From Acinetobacter sp. A47 (GTDB taxonomy: Bacteria > Pseudomonadota > Gammaproteobacteria > Pseudomonadales > Moraxellaceae), in NCBI RefSeq assembly GCF_000805455.1, contig NZ_JSUS01000071.1, forward strand, positions 496,001-560,000: 64,000 nucleotides of DNA, written 5' to 3'. Below are positions 30,482 to 40,737 of the stretch, piece by piece (the stretch's first letter is position 1; each line of letters starts with the position of its first letter). The translations under genes and the position numbers were made by a program. The notes under the pieces were generated by a model. It was not told where the DNA came from and searched no databases. It saw only the letters and a list, made by a program, of their open reading frames with translations.

Positions 30482-31663
30482 TTATTTACGTTGCTGATTT
30501 TTCAGGTAGTCCTGAATGCTCATTGGTGACGAACGTGGCGTAGAACTTGGTACTGCAGCTGCTGGTGCATCAGCATTTGTACGTTTACTAATCGCAGGAA
30601 CATCATCTTCATCTACCGGTTGCTGCGCCGCTTGTGAAGAGGTGACATGCGAAGCGGCTGTACGTCTCTTCTGGTCAACTTCACTTGCATTACGCGTTAA
30701 ACCGGTCGCAATGACCGTTACACGTAATTCATCACGTGCATCCGGATCAAATACGGTACCGTAGAAAATTTCACCTTCATCGAGGTCAACAATCTGGTTC
30801 ACCACATCGGTAATGATCTCAGTTTCACGCAGGGTAATATCATCCCCACCGGTGATATTGATCAATACACCTTTCGCATTGATAATATTGACATTATCAA
30901 GCAACGGACTACGGATAGCCTGTTCAGCAGCCTGACGTGCACGATCTTCACCGCGTCCCAGACCCGCACCCATCATCGCATAACCACGGGTACTCATCGC
31001 TGTTTTCAAGTCAGCGAAGTCGAGGTTAATGTGACCACGGTTGACCACAAGGTCAAAAATACTGCGTACCGCATTTAACAATACATCATCTGCCTTTTTA
31101 TAGGCATCTTTCATTGAAATATCACCGTAAACGCTTAACAGGCGCTGGTTCGGGATAATAATGAGTGAGTCAACATGAGCTTCTAAGGCATCAATCCCTT
31201 TTTCAGCAGACTTTTGACGGCGACGGCCTTCAAAGTTGAATGGGGTGGTTACCACACCAACGGTCAGGATTCCCATTTCCTTGGCCACTTCGGCAACCAC
31301 AGGAGCTGCACCGGTACCTGTACCACCACCCATACCGGCAGTTACGAATACCATATCGGTGCCTTCAAGGTGCTGACGGATGACTTCACGGCTTTCTTCT
31401 GCCGCAATCTGGCCCACTTCCGGATTAGCACCGGCGCCCAGACCGCGGGTACTTTGCTCGCCCAATTGAATTTTGAATGGCGCGTTCATGCTATCCAGTG
31501 CCTGTTTATCTGTATTTGCACAAACGAACTTCACGCCTTGAATATCTGATTGCGCCATGTGCTGCACGGCATTACCACCGCCACCACCTACGCCAAATAC
31601 TGTGAAACGGGCTTGACCGTTGCCATTGTCTAGTTCATCTTCTATAAATTCAAATGAGGCCAT
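30482..31663 (-). CDS. ftsZ: Cell division protein FtsZ
   Basis: This 393-aa tubulin-like GTPase forms the Z-ring. The GTP-binding signature [16 protein letters not shown] and NxD synergy loop ([11 protein letters not shown]) are present. A variable acidic/Ala-rich linker is followed by the conserved C-terminal peptide [14 protein letters not shown] that binds FtsA and ZipA. It is downstream of ftsA. Confidence 0.97.
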   Translation of the reverse strand: MASFEFIEDELDNGNGQARFTVFGVGGGGGNAVQHMAQSDIQGVKFVCANTDKQALDSMNAPFKIQLGEQSTRGLGAGANPEVGQIAAEESREVIRQHLEGTDMVFVTAGMGGGTGTGAAPVVAEVAKEMGILTVGVVTTPFNFEGRRRQKSAEKGIDALEAHVDSLIIIPNQRLLSVYGDISMKDAYKKADDVLLNAVRSIFDLVVNRGHINLDFADLKTAMSTRGYAMMGAGLGRGEDRARQAAEQAIRSPLLDNVNIINAKGVLINITGGDDITLRETEIITDVVNQIVDLDEGEIFYGTVFDPDARDELRVTVIATGLTRNASEVDQKRRTAASHVTSSQAAQQPVDEDDVPAISKRTNADAPAAAVPSSTPRSSPMSIQDYLKNQQRK

Positions 31664-31827
31664 GACCTTTAGATTTCCTAATATTAATGGCAGTTACTTC
31701 AGCCCGTTACTGCCCTGATTTTTAAACAACTGATGTTTAGGATGCTGTTCAATAATCGCTAGCTTGTCAAGTACAGTGGCTGATTTAGAACAACTTCCTA
31801 ACAATTTTTCCCAAAAATAACTACAAC

Positions 31828-33090
31828 TTAAAAGATGGCCTTTAACTTGCTATTTAATGCATTCCAACCATTGGCTACCCGGTCAACAAAACTGCGTTCA
31901 CTGGCTTCTTCCGGTTCTTCCACCGTATCTTGCAAATCACTCTGGCTAAACATCAGCAGGCCTGCTGCAGTGGCGTACATGGAACGACGCAAAGCAGGCA
32001 AATGCTGATCATCAGCATACACTTGCAACGGCGGATTCCCCAGATGGGCAGAGACCCCGAGTGTACGGCGTGCCAGATTTACCATGCCTTCAATCTGGCA
32101 GGCATCACCGGTCAGTACCACGCCATGGTATAGGCCATGGATCGCACCGCTATGTTCCAGCTCCTCACGGATTGAAGCAAAGATCTCTTCATAACGTGCA
32201 ATGATGATTTCAGCAAGCTCAATACGACTGATGGTTTGTGTACCATCAATCCCCTGAACCTGAATCATGTGATCCGGCTTGACCACACTCAGGTCAACGC
32301 ACCCATGTAAAATCTTGATGCGTTCTGCTTCTTCGGTGGTGGTCTGCAAAACGGCAGCAATATCACGGGTAACATTCTCGCCACCACGCGGCAAGGTGCG
32401 TGCCAAGGCCAGACGCCCGTCCAGATATACCGCAATATTGGTAATGCCGGCACCAATATCAACCAGACAGACTCCATATTCCTTTTCATCTTTGAGCAGG
32501 CTGGCTTCAGCCGTTGCCAGACAAGACACCACCATCTTTTCAACCCCGATATTTGCCCCTTTCATGGCGCGATCAAGGTTTTGCATGGTGCTGATGGGCA
32601 TCATCATTAACTGATAATGTCCTGTCATGCTATGGGCAGACATATTGACCGGATTCTGCACCCATTCAGCCGAATCACCGAGCTCAAAGCCTAGTGGCAC
32701 AGCGCTGGCAAGATAGTAATCCGGTGAGACATGACTGGCTTTGGCCAACTCCAGTGCACGCACCACTTCATTTGTCGTAATAATATGATCGTGGTTGGCA
32801 ACAGGGGTACGGCCTGAGGCATAAAAACTTTGTAATTCAGTACTCGGAATAGACACCCACGCACTATGGATACGGCACTCTGCCATATCCTCTGCTTCGG
32901 ATACTGCATTCTTAATCGCAGCAATGACCTTGTCCAAGCTGACAATCTTGCCTTTAACCATACCTCGGTTGCGAGCAGTTGCCATGCCAATGACCTGGAT
33001 CTTGTCCGGTGCATGGATCTTACCAATCAAAACTGAGACTTTATGCGTCCCAATATCAATCGCAACAACTGAGGGAACAGCTTCACTCAT
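31828..33090 (-). CDS. ftsA: Cell division protein FtsA
   Basis: This 420-aa actin-like ATPase anchors FtsZ to the membrane. Phosphate-1 VVAIDIGTHKVSVLIG and phosphate-2 CLVDIGAGITNIAVY are clear, with the 1C domain between. The C-terminal amphipathic helix (VANGWNALNSKLKAIF) is the membrane-targeting sequence. It lies between ftsQ and ftsZ. Confidence 0.95.
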   Translation of the reverse strand: MSEAVPSVVAIDIGTHKVSVLIGKIHAPDKIQVIGMATARNRGMVKGKIVSLDKVIAAIKNAVSEAEDMAECRIHSAWVSIPSTELQSFYASGRTPVANHDHIITTNEVVRALELAKASHVSPDYYLASAVPLGFELGDSAEWVQNPVNMSAHSMTGHYQLMMMPISTMQNLDRAMKGANIGVEKMVVSCLATAEASLLKDEKEYGVCLVDIGAGITNIAVYLDGRLALARTLPRGGENVTRDIAAVLQTTTEEAERIKILHGCVDLSVVKPDHMIQVQGIDGTQTISRIELAEIIIARYEEIFASIREELEHSGAIHGLYHGVVLTGDACQIEGMVNLARRTLGVSAHLGNPPLQVYADDQHLPALRRSMYATAAGLLMFSQSDLQDTVEEPEEASERSFVDRVANGWNALNSKLKAIF

Positions 33091-33151
33091 TACTTCAATA
33101 CCATATCTTTAGTGTTGTTTAGGACCACTGCCCTTTATTTTAAGCCACGTA

Positions 33152-34009
33152 TTATGGCTTTGCCTGAATTGCCCCTGCAAGGCTTGTGTCATCAATCGTT
33201 ACAACTAACTGACCATTGACAATCTTGGGCGGAGCTGCGTTTTTCCACTGAATGGCCAGGCCATTGCGGTAACGCAAGTCAATTGCCGTGATTTTCGGCC
33301 ATACAGGTTTGAGATCTGTTTGTGCCAAATGGCTCAAGCGCTGGAGCTTGTTCATGGTTTGATCTTGATCGACAATAATGCGTAAACCTGAATCAAACTG
33401 CATAAACCAGGTCATGCGCTCGGTTAAATACAATTCTTTCAACCGTAAATTGACCGGATGAAATAATTGATTAATTTCATTATAGCGGCGCATCATCATT
33501 TTGGATTGGCTGACCGGCCCGTGTAACAGCGGCAGGTTTGGATGGGCTTGTGGTACAGCCTCACTGAACACATCGCCATTGTCACTGAGCAAGCGCCCTG
33601 TTCCCCAACGTGCAATTGCATGACGCGGCATCACCCGCACCCGGATTGCATTTGGCCAAGCTCGTGACACCACCACACGATCAACCCAAGACACTTTTAA
33701 TGCCTGATCGCGAATCTGTTCCAAATCAGAAGTGAAGTAATTATCTTTAATGACTGGATTCAGGTATTTGACTAATTGTTGGTTTTCAACCTCGGAATGA
33801 GTCCCCACGACCTGCAACTCGGCCACCTTGGCATCGGTCATGACTTTATATAGACCGAACACCCCCAAGGCCAGTACAACAAAGGCGATAACAAGCAGTG
33901 CCCAGCCGCCCGCGTTCACCATCTTTTGTCGGGGTGAAGGCGGTTTCTCGTGAATCGAGCTAATGGCCGGTCGCGCTTTGCGACGCATAGATGCAGGAAG
34001 TTGAGCCAT
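33152..34009 (-). CDS. ftsQ: Cell division protein FtsQ
   Basis: This 285-aa bitopic protein has a cytoplasmic N-terminus (to about 30), one transmembrane helix (about 33-55, ALLVIAFVVLALGVFGLY), then a POTRA domain and beta domain that bind FtsB/FtsL. The DRVVVSRAWPNAIRVRVMPRHAIARWG motif is typical. ddlB ends 6 bp before it. Confidence 0.9.
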   Translation of the reverse strand: MAQLPASMRRKARPAISSIHEKPPSPRQKMVNAGGWALLVIAFVVLALGVFGLYKVMTDAKVAELQVVGTHSEVENQQLVKYLNPVIKDNYFTSDLEQIRDQALKVSWVDRVVVSRAWPNAIRVRVMPRHAIARWGTGRLLSDNGDVFSEAVPQAHPNLPLLHGPVSQSKMMMRRYNEINQLFHPVNLRLKELYLTERMTWFMQFDSGLRIIVDQDQTMNKLQRLSHLAQTDLKPVWPKITAIDLRYRNGLAIQWKNAAPPKIVNGQLVVTIDDTSLAGAIQAKP

Positions 34010-34015
34010 GAAGAA

Positions 34016-34942
34016 TTAAGCCGACTTTGCCAAGGTTTGCTCTAAAATTGCAACACAGAGCTGATCAAAGTTATAACCGACAGCTTGCGCTGCTTTCGGG
34101 ACCAAGGAATGGCTGGTCATGCCCGGAACCGTATTCACTTCCAGCAACCAGAAATTGCCCTGTTCATCCTGCATGGCATCAATACGGCCCCAGCCCTCCG
34201 CTCCTACTGCCTGGAAAGCACGCAAACACAAGGCTTGCAGGCTTTTCTCTTCCGTTTCGCTTAAACCGCAAGGGATGCCATATTGCACATCATTACGTTG
34301 GTATTTTGCCTCATAGTCATAGAAGGCCACATCTGCTGGCGGCTGTAAACGAATCACCGGCAAAGGCTGGCCATTCAGGAATGAAATGGTAAATTCACGA
34401 CCCGTAATCCATTTTTCGGCCATCACCACAGCATCGTGCTGGGTTGCTTTTTCAATCGCAGCGGCAAAGTCTTCTGCTTTTTCAACCTTGCTCATGCCAA
34501 CGCTGGAACCTTCATGCACAGGCTTGATAATGACTGGTAAACCCAGCTCAGCAATCACAGGCTCCAGATCGGTGTCTTTGGTGATAATGCGGTAAGGTGC
34601 GGTCGGCAAATCACTGCCTTGCCAGATCTGCTTGGTTTTGACTTTGTCCATACCAATTGCAGACCCTTGCACGCCAGTCCCGGTATACGGGATATTCAAC
34701 CATTCCAATACGCCTTGTATCTGGCCATCTTCACCGCCACGGCCATGCAATACGATAAAGGCACGGTCATAGCCCACCAGTTCAGTCACACTACGATCTT
34801 GCGGATCAAATGCTTCTGCCTGTACACCCGAACGCAACAAGGCCTCTAATACGGCCTGACCACTGTCTAATGACACAGCACGCTCAGCCGATTTCCCACC
34901 CAATAACACAGCAACTTTGCCGAATTTTGCAGCATTTGACAC
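34016..34942 (-). CDS. ddlB: D-alanine--D-alanine ligase (DdlB type)
   Basis: This 308-aa ATP-grasp enzyme makes D-Ala-D-Ala for peptidoglycan. The VLLGGKSAERAVSLDSG start, VLHGRGGEDGQIQG, KPVHEGSSVGMSKV and FYDYEAKYQ (omega loop Tyr, ligase specificity for D-Ala) and EVNTVPGMTSHS motifs are present. It sits between murC and ftsQ in the division cluster, so it is the housekeeping enzyme; a second ligase lies at 40738-41847. Confidence 0.95.
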   Translation of the reverse strand: MSNAAKFGKVAVLLGGKSAERAVSLDSGQAVLEALLRSGVQAEAFDPQDRSVTELVGYDRAFIVLHGRGGEDGQIQGVLEWLNIPYTGTGVQGSAIGMDKVKTKQIWQGSDLPTAPYRIITKDTDLEPVIAELGLPVIIKPVHEGSSVGMSKVEKAEDFAAAIEKATQHDAVVMAEKWITGREFTISFLNGQPLPVIRLQPPADVAFYDYEAKYQRNDVQYGIPCGLSETEEKSLQALCLRAFQAVGAEGWGRIDAMQDEQGNFWLLEVNTVPGMTSHSLVPKAAQAVGYNFDQLCVAILEQTLAKSA

Positions 34943-35051
34943 GTTTATATCCTTAAAACTTTTCTAAATTTCTAAATCTTCCCAAACGTCCCTTTATGAA
35001 AAAGGCGCACTCCTTTTTTTAATGAAGGAGGCCGGGATGAATTTTCTAAAA

Positions 35052-36497
35052 CTATTCGGCATACAGGCGATGCTGGGCCAATTCTACCGAAATTGCCCCC
35101 ACGTTGCCTGCGCCTTGTGTTAATAACAGGTCATTTGCTTGTAACACTTTTTGTAAAACGTTCGGCAAATTGCCTTCTACCGGATCGACCAGAATCGGTT
35201 CGACCTCACCACGCAGGCGAATGCTACGGGCCAGCGCACGGCTATCGGCACCGACAATCGGCTTTTCACCAGCAGGATAAACTTCTAGCAATAATAACTG
35301 ATCGACTTGCGATAACACATCCACAAAGTCATCAAAACAGTCGCGGGTACGGCTAAAACGGTGGGGCTGGAACAGCATCACCAAACGGCGGTCCGGATGG
35401 CTGGCACGGGCTGCCTTAATGGTTGCTTCAACTTCTTTCGGGTGATGACCATAATCATCTACCAGTTTCACCAGACCGTCACCCACTTCAAACTCGCCCT
35501 GTACCTGGAAGCGGCGGCCTACCCCGCTAAAACCTTCCAGTGCACGGCAAATCGCACCATCAGACACCCCTTCATCGGTTGCGACCCCAATTGCAGCCAG
35601 TGCATTCAGGACATTATGCAGACCCGGTTGATTGATGGTGACACGTAACGGTTCGCGATCCTTACGCAATACGGTAAAGTGTGAGCGCATACCTTCCTGC
35701 TCAACATCAATCGCACGGATGTCATTACCTTCATCAAAGCCGTAAGTTAATACCGGACGCCCCACACGCGGTAAAATCTCGCGAATATTGGCATCATCCC
35801 CACACACCACAGCCAAGCCATAGAATGGCAGGTTATGCAGGAACTGGATAAAGGTATCTTTTAATTTGTCAAAGCTACCTTCATAGGTATCCATGTGATC
35901 TGCATCGATATTGGTTACAATTGCGGCCATCGGCTGCAAATATAGGAAAGATGCATCTGACTCATCCGCTTCTGCCACAATAAAACGGCTTTCACCTAAA
36001 GCAGCATTCACACCGGTACTATTCAGCAAACCGCCAATCACATAAGTTGGATCAAGGTTTTCTTCTGCCAGCATGGTGGTCAATAAACTGGTGGTGGTGG
36101 TTTTACCATGGGTTCCAGCAACGGCAATACCATGGCGGTAGCGCATCAACTCACCCAGCATTTCTGCACGACGCACGATCGGGGTACGCTGTTCAATTGC
36201 TGCCTTGATCTCCGGGTTTTCAGGGTCAATCGCCGTCGAAACCACCAGCACATTGGCATTTTTAATATTTTCTGCCGAGTGGCCGATATAAACTTTAATT
36301 CCGTTGGCTTCAAGCTGAGCTGTGGTTTTTGAAGCTTTGATGTCCGAGCCCGAGATTTTATACCCCTGGTTACTCAGGACCTCGGCAATACCGCACATCC
36401 CCGCCCCTCCAATACCAACAAAGTGGATATTTTTAATACGGCGCATTTCTGGCACTTTAATCAGCTTTTTGGCTTGGTTTGGATTTGTAGGAGACAT
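35052..36497 (-). CDS. murC: UDP-N-acetylmuramate--L-alanine ligase
   Basis: This 481-aa Mur ligase adds L-Ala to UDP-MurNAc. The N-terminal [21 protein letters not shown] nucleotide-fold motif and [16 protein letters not shown]-loop are intact. C-terminal domain signatures ([21 protein letters not shown]) follow. murG lies 13 bp upstream. Confidence 0.96.
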   Translation of the reverse strand: MSPTNPNQAKKLIKVPEMRRIKNIHFVGIGGAGMCGIAEVLSNQGYKISGSDIKASKTTAQLEANGIKVYIGHSAENIKNANVLVVSTAIDPENPEIKAAIEQRTPIVRRAEMLGELMRYRHGIAVAGTHGKTTTTSLLTTMLAEENLDPTYVIGGLLNSTGVNAALGESRFIVAEADESDASFLYLQPMAAIVTNIDADHMDTYEGSFDKLKDTFIQFLHNLPFYGLAVVCGDDANIREILPRVGRPVLTYGFDEGNDIRAIDVEQEGMRSHFTVLRKDREPLRVTINQPGLHNVLNALAAIGVATDEGVSDGAICRALEGFSGVGRRFQVQGEFEVGDGLVKLVDDYGHHPKEVEATIKAARASHPDRRLVMLFQPHRFSRTRDCFDDFVDVLSQVDQLLLLEVYPAGEKPIVGADSRALARSIRLRGEVEPILVDPVEGNLPNVLQKVLQANDLLLTQGAGNVGAISVELAQHRLYAE

Positions 36498-36510
36498 AAA
36501 TAAACTCGAA

Positions 36511-37608
36511 TTACAATTTCTTAATCAGTTCAACCACATGCTGTGTTGCATCCGGTTGTGCTTGTTGACGTGCTTTAATCGCCATTTCAGACAGGAGCTG
36601 GCGATTGAGCAGACTGGCAAATAGTTCATCCAGAACCGCAGGACTCATTTCTGCTTGCTGGCAAATCTTTGCAGCACCGGCATTGGCCAGATGTTTTGCA
36701 TTGGCAGTCTGATGGTCGTCCACCGCGATCGGTAAAGGAACAAATACTGCTGCCAGACCCGCTGTTGCCACTTCCGTCACGGTTAAAGCACCAGCACGGC
36801 AAATAATCAAATCAGCATCACTATAGGCCTTGGCCATATCATGGATAAATGGCTCAACCTGGACATGCAGGCTTTCAGGCGCACCTTGATATAATGCACG
36901 CGTGGCATCCTGCTTATTTTGCCCGCACTGATGAAACACATTGAGCGGGACATTGACCTTTTTCAAGGCTTGCGGCAGGCGTTCATTTAAGGCCTGTGCC
37001 CCCAGTGAGCCGCCTACAATCAATATATTCAGGGGCTGCTGTTCCTGTTCACGGCTCTGGTAGCGCCATGACGGATTCAGAATCGCAGTGATTTCGGCAC
37101 GGACCGGATTGCCTGTGGTGACCACTTTATCACTGTTTGGGAAAGTCTCCGGAAAAGCCTGACATACGGTCTTGGCAATACGTGCCAGCTGGGTATTGGT
37201 AAAGCCGGCAATGGCATTCTGTTCATGGATCAGTACGGGAATGCCGAGTAACCGTGCCGCCAAACCGCCAGGACCAGCCACATAGCCGCCAAAACCGGCC
37301 ACAGCATCAACTTTCAGCTGTTTCATATAGCGCATTGCGCTTAAGGTTGCTTTTAAAATTTTAAACGGCGCACTGAGTTTGCGGATCAGGCCATTGCCGC
37401 GTACACCTTGGATATCGATCTGGTAAATCGGGATATTTTGATCTTTGAGCAACCGGTTTTCCATACCCGTAGGCGTCGCCAACCAAGAGACCTGACAGCC
37501 CTCTTGTTGCAGTTGTCTGGCAACCGCAAGCGCAGGAAAAACATGTCCACCTGTACCAGCGGCCATCATCATGACATGTTTGGGTTTGTTCTGTGGTGAA
37601 TTGGTCAC
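36511..37608 (-). CDS. murG: UDP-GlcNAc:lipid I N-acetylglucosaminyltransferase
   Basis: This 365-aa peripheral-membrane GT-B enzyme converts lipid I to lipid II. N-terminal [18 protein letters not shown], the [12 protein letters not shown] lipid-binding loop, and C-terminal [25 protein letters not shown] sugar-nucleotide site are present. It is the first gene of the murG-murC-ddlB-ftsQ-ftsA-ftsZ run. Confidence 0.96.
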   Translation of the reverse strand: MTNSPQNKPKHVMMMAAGTGGHVFPALAVARQLQQEGCQVSWLATPTGMENRLLKDQNIPIYQIDIQGVRGNGLIRKLSAPFKILKATLSAMRYMKQLKVDAVAGFGGYVAGPGGLAARLLGIPVLIHEQNAIAGFTNTQLARIAKTVCQAFPETFPNSDKVVTTGNPVRAEITAILNPSWRYQSREQEQQPLNILIVGGSLGAQALNERLPQALKKVNVPLNVFHQCGQNKQDATRALYQGAPESLHVQVEPFIHDMAKAYSDADLIICRAGALTVTEVATAGLAAVFVPLPIAVDDHQTANAKHLANAGAAKICQQAEMSPAVLDELFASLLNRQLLSEMAIKARQQAQPDATQHVVELIKKL

Positions 37609-37770
37609 GGTTTAATTCTTCAACTCAAAAAAAGGTTATCGTCTATTGTTTTCGGGCGTTATTTTAATCCTAAAGCCTTATTCACGAAAAGCGAATTTCA
37701 CTTGTTTACAACAGAAAGCCCGGCTTTTTTCGATTGTTTGTTAAAAACAAGTGACTGCCGATATCTAAAT

Positions 37771-37809
37771 GCCCGTTTGCATCCAGAATTCGGGTTTATG
37801 CAAACGGGC
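37771..37809. repeat. Long inverted repeat between gshB and murG
   Basis: GCCCGTTTGCAT (37771-37782) and ATGCAAACGGGC (37798-37809) form a perfect 12-bp stem with a 15-nt loop. It lies just past gshB. No strong T run follows in the minus direction, so it is not a classical terminator. Confidence 0.6.
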
Positions 37810-37834
37810 AATTGGGTCAAAAAACAGAATCGTG

Positions 37835-38782
37835 CTACTTGTCTGGACGGCCAGCTTCCAGTACTGCAAACAGGTCATCGGCGATGGAAGTGCCAAATTG
37901 GCTATCAATTTCGCGGATACAGGTTGGACTAGTAACATTAATTTCGGTCACATAATTACCGATCACATCCAGCCCCACAAACACCAGCCCCTTTTCACGC
38001 AGGAAGGGTCCGACTTTGGCCGCAATCAGTTTATCGTTTTCAGTCAGTGGTCGTGCTTGACCTAAGCCACCTGCTGCCAGGTTACCGCGTACTTCACCAT
38101 TTTGCGGAATCCGTGCCAGACAGTAAGGCACCGCTTCGCCATTGACCATCAGGATACGTTTATCACCTTCTACAATCTCGGGAATATAGCGCTGTGCCAT
38201 GATTGGACGTGTACCCATCTCGGTCAGCATTTCCAAAGTCGACCCGATATTGACCCCGTCCTGATACAAACGGAAAATCCCCATGCCGCCCATACCATCT
38301 AGAGGCTTCACAATCACGTCGCCATGTTGCTTGATAAATTCACGAATCAGGCTTTGTTGTGAGGTCACCAAGGTTGGGACCTGCAGCTCCGGGAACTGCG
38401 TTGCAAACAGCTTTTCATTACAGTCACGCAATGATTGTGGTTTATTGATAATCCACGCTCCTTCACGCTCCGCCTGTTCCAGAATATAAGTGGTATAGAC
38501 AAAATTCATGTCAAATGGCGGGTCTTTACGCATCAGTACCACATCGTAATCGGCCAGCGATTCTTTGCGTTTCTCCCCTAACTCGTAATAGTGGCTGTAA
38601 TCTTCAAATACCTTGAGTGGCGAGATCAGACCGAAGGCTTTACCCTGATCGATATATAAATCGTGCTGCAATGCATAACCCAGTTCATGTCCGCGACGGC
38701 TGGCCGCCCATAACATGGCCATGGTGGAATCTTTTTTAAGATTCACGGTTTCGATCGGGTCCATCACTACCAGTACACGCAT
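37835..38782 (-). CDS. gshB: Glutathione synthetase
   Basis: This 315-aa ATP-grasp enzyme joins gamma-glutamylcysteine and glycine. The MRVLVVMDPIE start, DVVLMRKDPPFDMNFVYTTY, KPLDGMGGMGIFR glycine-rich loop and INVTSPTCIREID C-terminal motif are conserved. ATG 38782 is chosen over an open frame to 38899 because family members start here; the Shine-Dalgarno site is weak. Confidence 0.94.
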   Translation of the reverse strand: MRVLVVMDPIETVNLKKDSTMAMLWAASRRGHELGYALQHDLYIDQGKAFGLISPLKVFEDYSHYYELGEKRKESLADYDVVLMRKDPPFDMNFVYTTYILEQAEREGAWIINKPQSLRDCNEKLFATQFPELQVPTLVTSQQSLIREFIKQHGDVIVKPLDGMGGMGIFRLYQDGVNIGSTLEMLTEMGTRPIMAQRYIPEIVEGDKRILMVNGEAVPYCLARIPQNGEVRGNLAAGGLGQARPLTENDKLIAAKVGPFLREKGLVFVGLDVIGNYVTEINVTSPTCIREIDSQFGTSIADDLFAVLEAGRPDK

Positions 38783-38835
38783 AATCTGACGCTCGTATTT
38801 TTTAATCTTGGCAAAAAGTATAGCGAAGTTTACGC

Positions 38836-38976
38836 TCAATCGTGAAACAAGTTGTGTAGGCGCTGCTTTTGACCTGAGCTGCCATAGCGCTGATTGCAAC
38901 GGGAGGGTATTTTTTTATTATTCGGCGCCAGCTGACAGGTTTGGCACACTTCAATACAGCTAAATGAAGCCGACAT
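38836..38976 (-). CDS. Putative small Cys-rich ORF upstream of gshB
   Basis: A 46-codon frame in the minus direction reads MSASFSCIEVCQTCQLAPNN... with a CIEVCQTC cluster. It opens with ATG 38976 preceded by only a weak GACGG. I recognise no domain and the stop codon upstream prevents a longer protein. It may be a real small metal-binding peptide or a chance ORF. Confidence 0.2.
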   Translation of the reverse strand: MSASFSCIEVCQTCQLAPNNKKIPSRCNQRYGSSGQKQRLHNLFHD

Positions 38977-39174
38977 AATACCGTCACTGGCACAGCGTTT
39001 GGCAAGTTAAACCGCCCCTTGCCTAGCGCTGAGAGATTTAAAAAATCATCCTTTCAAACCATTATCACCTGTTTCACAGATTTGGGCTTATCGTGTCATT
39101 TGCTTCGGATAGGGAAATCACCCGTTGACCCGGCTTGAACCCGTCATTTCCCTTCTCCATAGCTTAAAACAGCC

Positions 39175-39657
39175 TTAGCCAAAAAGCCTTTGAATATCTT
39201 GGGCAATCTTTTCAGGCTTGGTGATCGGTGAATAGCGTTTGATAACCTCACCCTGCTGATTGATCAGGAATTTGGTGAAATTCCATTTAATACGTTCACT
39301 GCCCAAAATTCCCTTGGCTTCAGCAGTGAGATATTGATACAGAGGATGTGCGGTTGGACCATTTACATCAATCTTGGCAAACATCGGGAAAGACACACCA
39401 TAATTACGCTGACAGAAGCTGCCAATTTCTTCATTGCTGGACGGGTCCTGATTGGCAAACTGGTTACACGGAAAACCTAGAATCACCAGACCTTGCTGTT
39501 GATAGTCCTGATATAACTTTTCCAGCCCTTCAAATTGTGGGGTCAGACCACACTGGCTGGCCGTATTGACCACCAATAATATTTTACCTTGATATTCGGA
39601 AAGCTTTTTCTGCTCACCTTCTAACAGTTCCGCCTGAAAATCATAAATCTTGCTCAT
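39175..39657 (-). CDS. Glutathione peroxidase
   Basis: This 160-aa thiol-dependent peroxidase reduces hydroperoxides. Peroxidatic C36 lies in [28 protein letters not shown] supplies the Gln and a probable resolving Cys, and [10 protein letters not shown] supplies the Trp-Asn pair. This is a Cys-type, not selenocysteine, enzyme. A divergent OhrR-type regulator at 39836 probably controls it. Confidence 0.92.
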   Translation of the reverse strand: MSKIYDFQAELLEGEQKKLSEYQGKILLVVNTASQCGLTPQFEGLEKLYQDYQQQGLVILGFPCNQFANQDPSSNEEIGSFCQRNYGVSFPMFAKIDVNGPTAHPLYQYLTAEAKGILGSERIKWNFTKFLINQQGEVIKRYSPITKPEKIAQDIQRLFG

Positions 39658-39733
39658 CGATATGCGCTCCTCTATCCCGTTACGGATGTACTCAAAAATA
39701 TGCTGCTTAACAAGTCAGCCTGCTTATTTAATA

Positions 39734-39778
39734 TTGCACACAATTATCTTGCACACAAGTTAATTATGCACAATATAC
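39734..39778. promoter_or_regulatory. Repeated TTGCACACAA operator boxes
   Basis: Two direct copies of TTGCACACAA start 15 bp apart (39734-39743 and 39749-39758), and a partial third copy, ATGCACAATA, lies at 39766-39775. They sit between the divergent peroxidase and OhrR-type genes and are candidate regulator sites. Confidence 0.5.
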
Positions 39779-39835
39779 TTTTAGTGCATTTCAATTTATA
39801 CTAATGGCCTAACAATCGAGTCGAGGAAAATCATC

Positions 39836-40288
39836 ATGGCTGAAGTGTCATTTCTGGATAATCAAGTATGTTTTGCCATGTATTCCGCGACCAATGCCAT
39901 GATTCGCCAGTATCGCCCCTTGCTTCAGCAACATGACCTGACCTATCCACAATTTATCGTGTTGCTGGCTTTGTACGAACAGGACAATGTGATGTTGTCA
40001 GAGATTGGGCAAAAGACTTTTTTTGACTCGGGGACGCTGACACCGATTATTAAAAAACTTGAAGAAAAACAGTTTTTAAAGCGTGTTGCAGTCAAAGAAG
40101 ATGAGCGCATGAAAAAAGTGGTGTTGCTGGAAAAAGCACTCGCTTCAAAAGACGAGATTACCGCGATTCCGTTTAAACTCGCCTGCGCTTTAGGCATGGA
40201 GCAGAATGATCTGCTGGCGATTCATAACTTATGTCATCGTTTTTTAAACGGTTTGGAAAAAGCTAAAAACCAAAGTCTGGACAATTAA
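39836..40288 (+). CDS. OhrR-type MarR-family regulator
   Basis: This 150-aa winged-helix regulator has a Cys at position 12 (NQVCFAMYSA), equivalent to the reactive peroxide-sensing Cys of OhrR. The DNA-binding region ends DSGTLTPIIKKLEEKQFLKR. GAGG upstream of the ATG supports the start. It is divergent from the glutathione peroxidase, with DUF3565 immediately downstream (no gap). It probably senses organic hydroperoxides. Confidence 0.85.
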   Translation: MAEVSFLDNQVCFAMYSATNAMIRQYRPLLQQHDLTYPQFIVLLALYEQDNVMLSEIGQKTFFDSGTLTPIIKKLEEKQFLKRVAVKEDERMKKVVLLEKALASKDEITAIPFKLACALGMEQNDLLAIHNLCHRFLNGLEKAKNQSLDN

Positions 40289-40486
40289 ATGCAGCAAGCC
40301 ATTGTCGGTTTCCATCTCGATGAACAAGCACATTGGGTTGCTGATCTCGCCTGTGGGCATGGGCAACATGTGCGTCATGATCCACCGTGGCAAAATCGCC
40401 CGTGGGTGTTGACGGAGCAAGGACGAAATGAAAAATTAGGGGTGATGCTGGAATGCAAGAGGTGTGAACAGATAAAATCCGGGTAA
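40289..40486 (+). CDS. DUF3565-family small protein
   Basis: This 65-aa protein has the DUF3565 features HWVADLACGHGQHVRHDPPWQNRPWV and a C-terminal CKRCEQ; His/Cys residues suggest metal binding. It starts exactly at the base after the regulator stop codon, so it is cotranscribed with it. No role is known. Confidence 0.85.
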   Translation: MQQAIVGFHLDEQAHWVADLACGHGQHVRHDPPWQNRPWVLTEQGRNEKLGVMLECKRCEQIKSG

Positions 40487-40582
40487 GTGAACGTGTATTC
40501 AGTTTGTATTCGATCAGAAAAACCGGAGCGTATTTTCAAACCAAAAGGTCAAAGCCTTGCATGGGGTATTTAAAAAGTCTGG

Positions 40583-40605
40583 GGCTGATCAGCCGTGGTT
40601 TTTTT
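40583..40605 (+). terminator. Weak terminator candidate after DUF3565
   Basis: Hairpin GGCTGATCAGCC is followed after a short gap by a T run. The stem is only 4-5 bp, so this is uncertain. Confidence 0.3.
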
Positions 40606-40737
40606 ACGCTTATCATTTAAACAGATTGTCTCTACTTACCCACCACAAATATTCATCAGGATGCTACACCGTTCAGGGCTAAATTAAGATTTAATTTTAA
40701 ATACAAGAAATTTGCAAAGACCTCAGGAGATCAGAAT

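Noticed and set aside
35010..35030. CTCCTT/AAGGAG hairpin between ddlB and murC
   Set aside because: The stem is only 6 bp and its role cannot be judged; it may be incidental.
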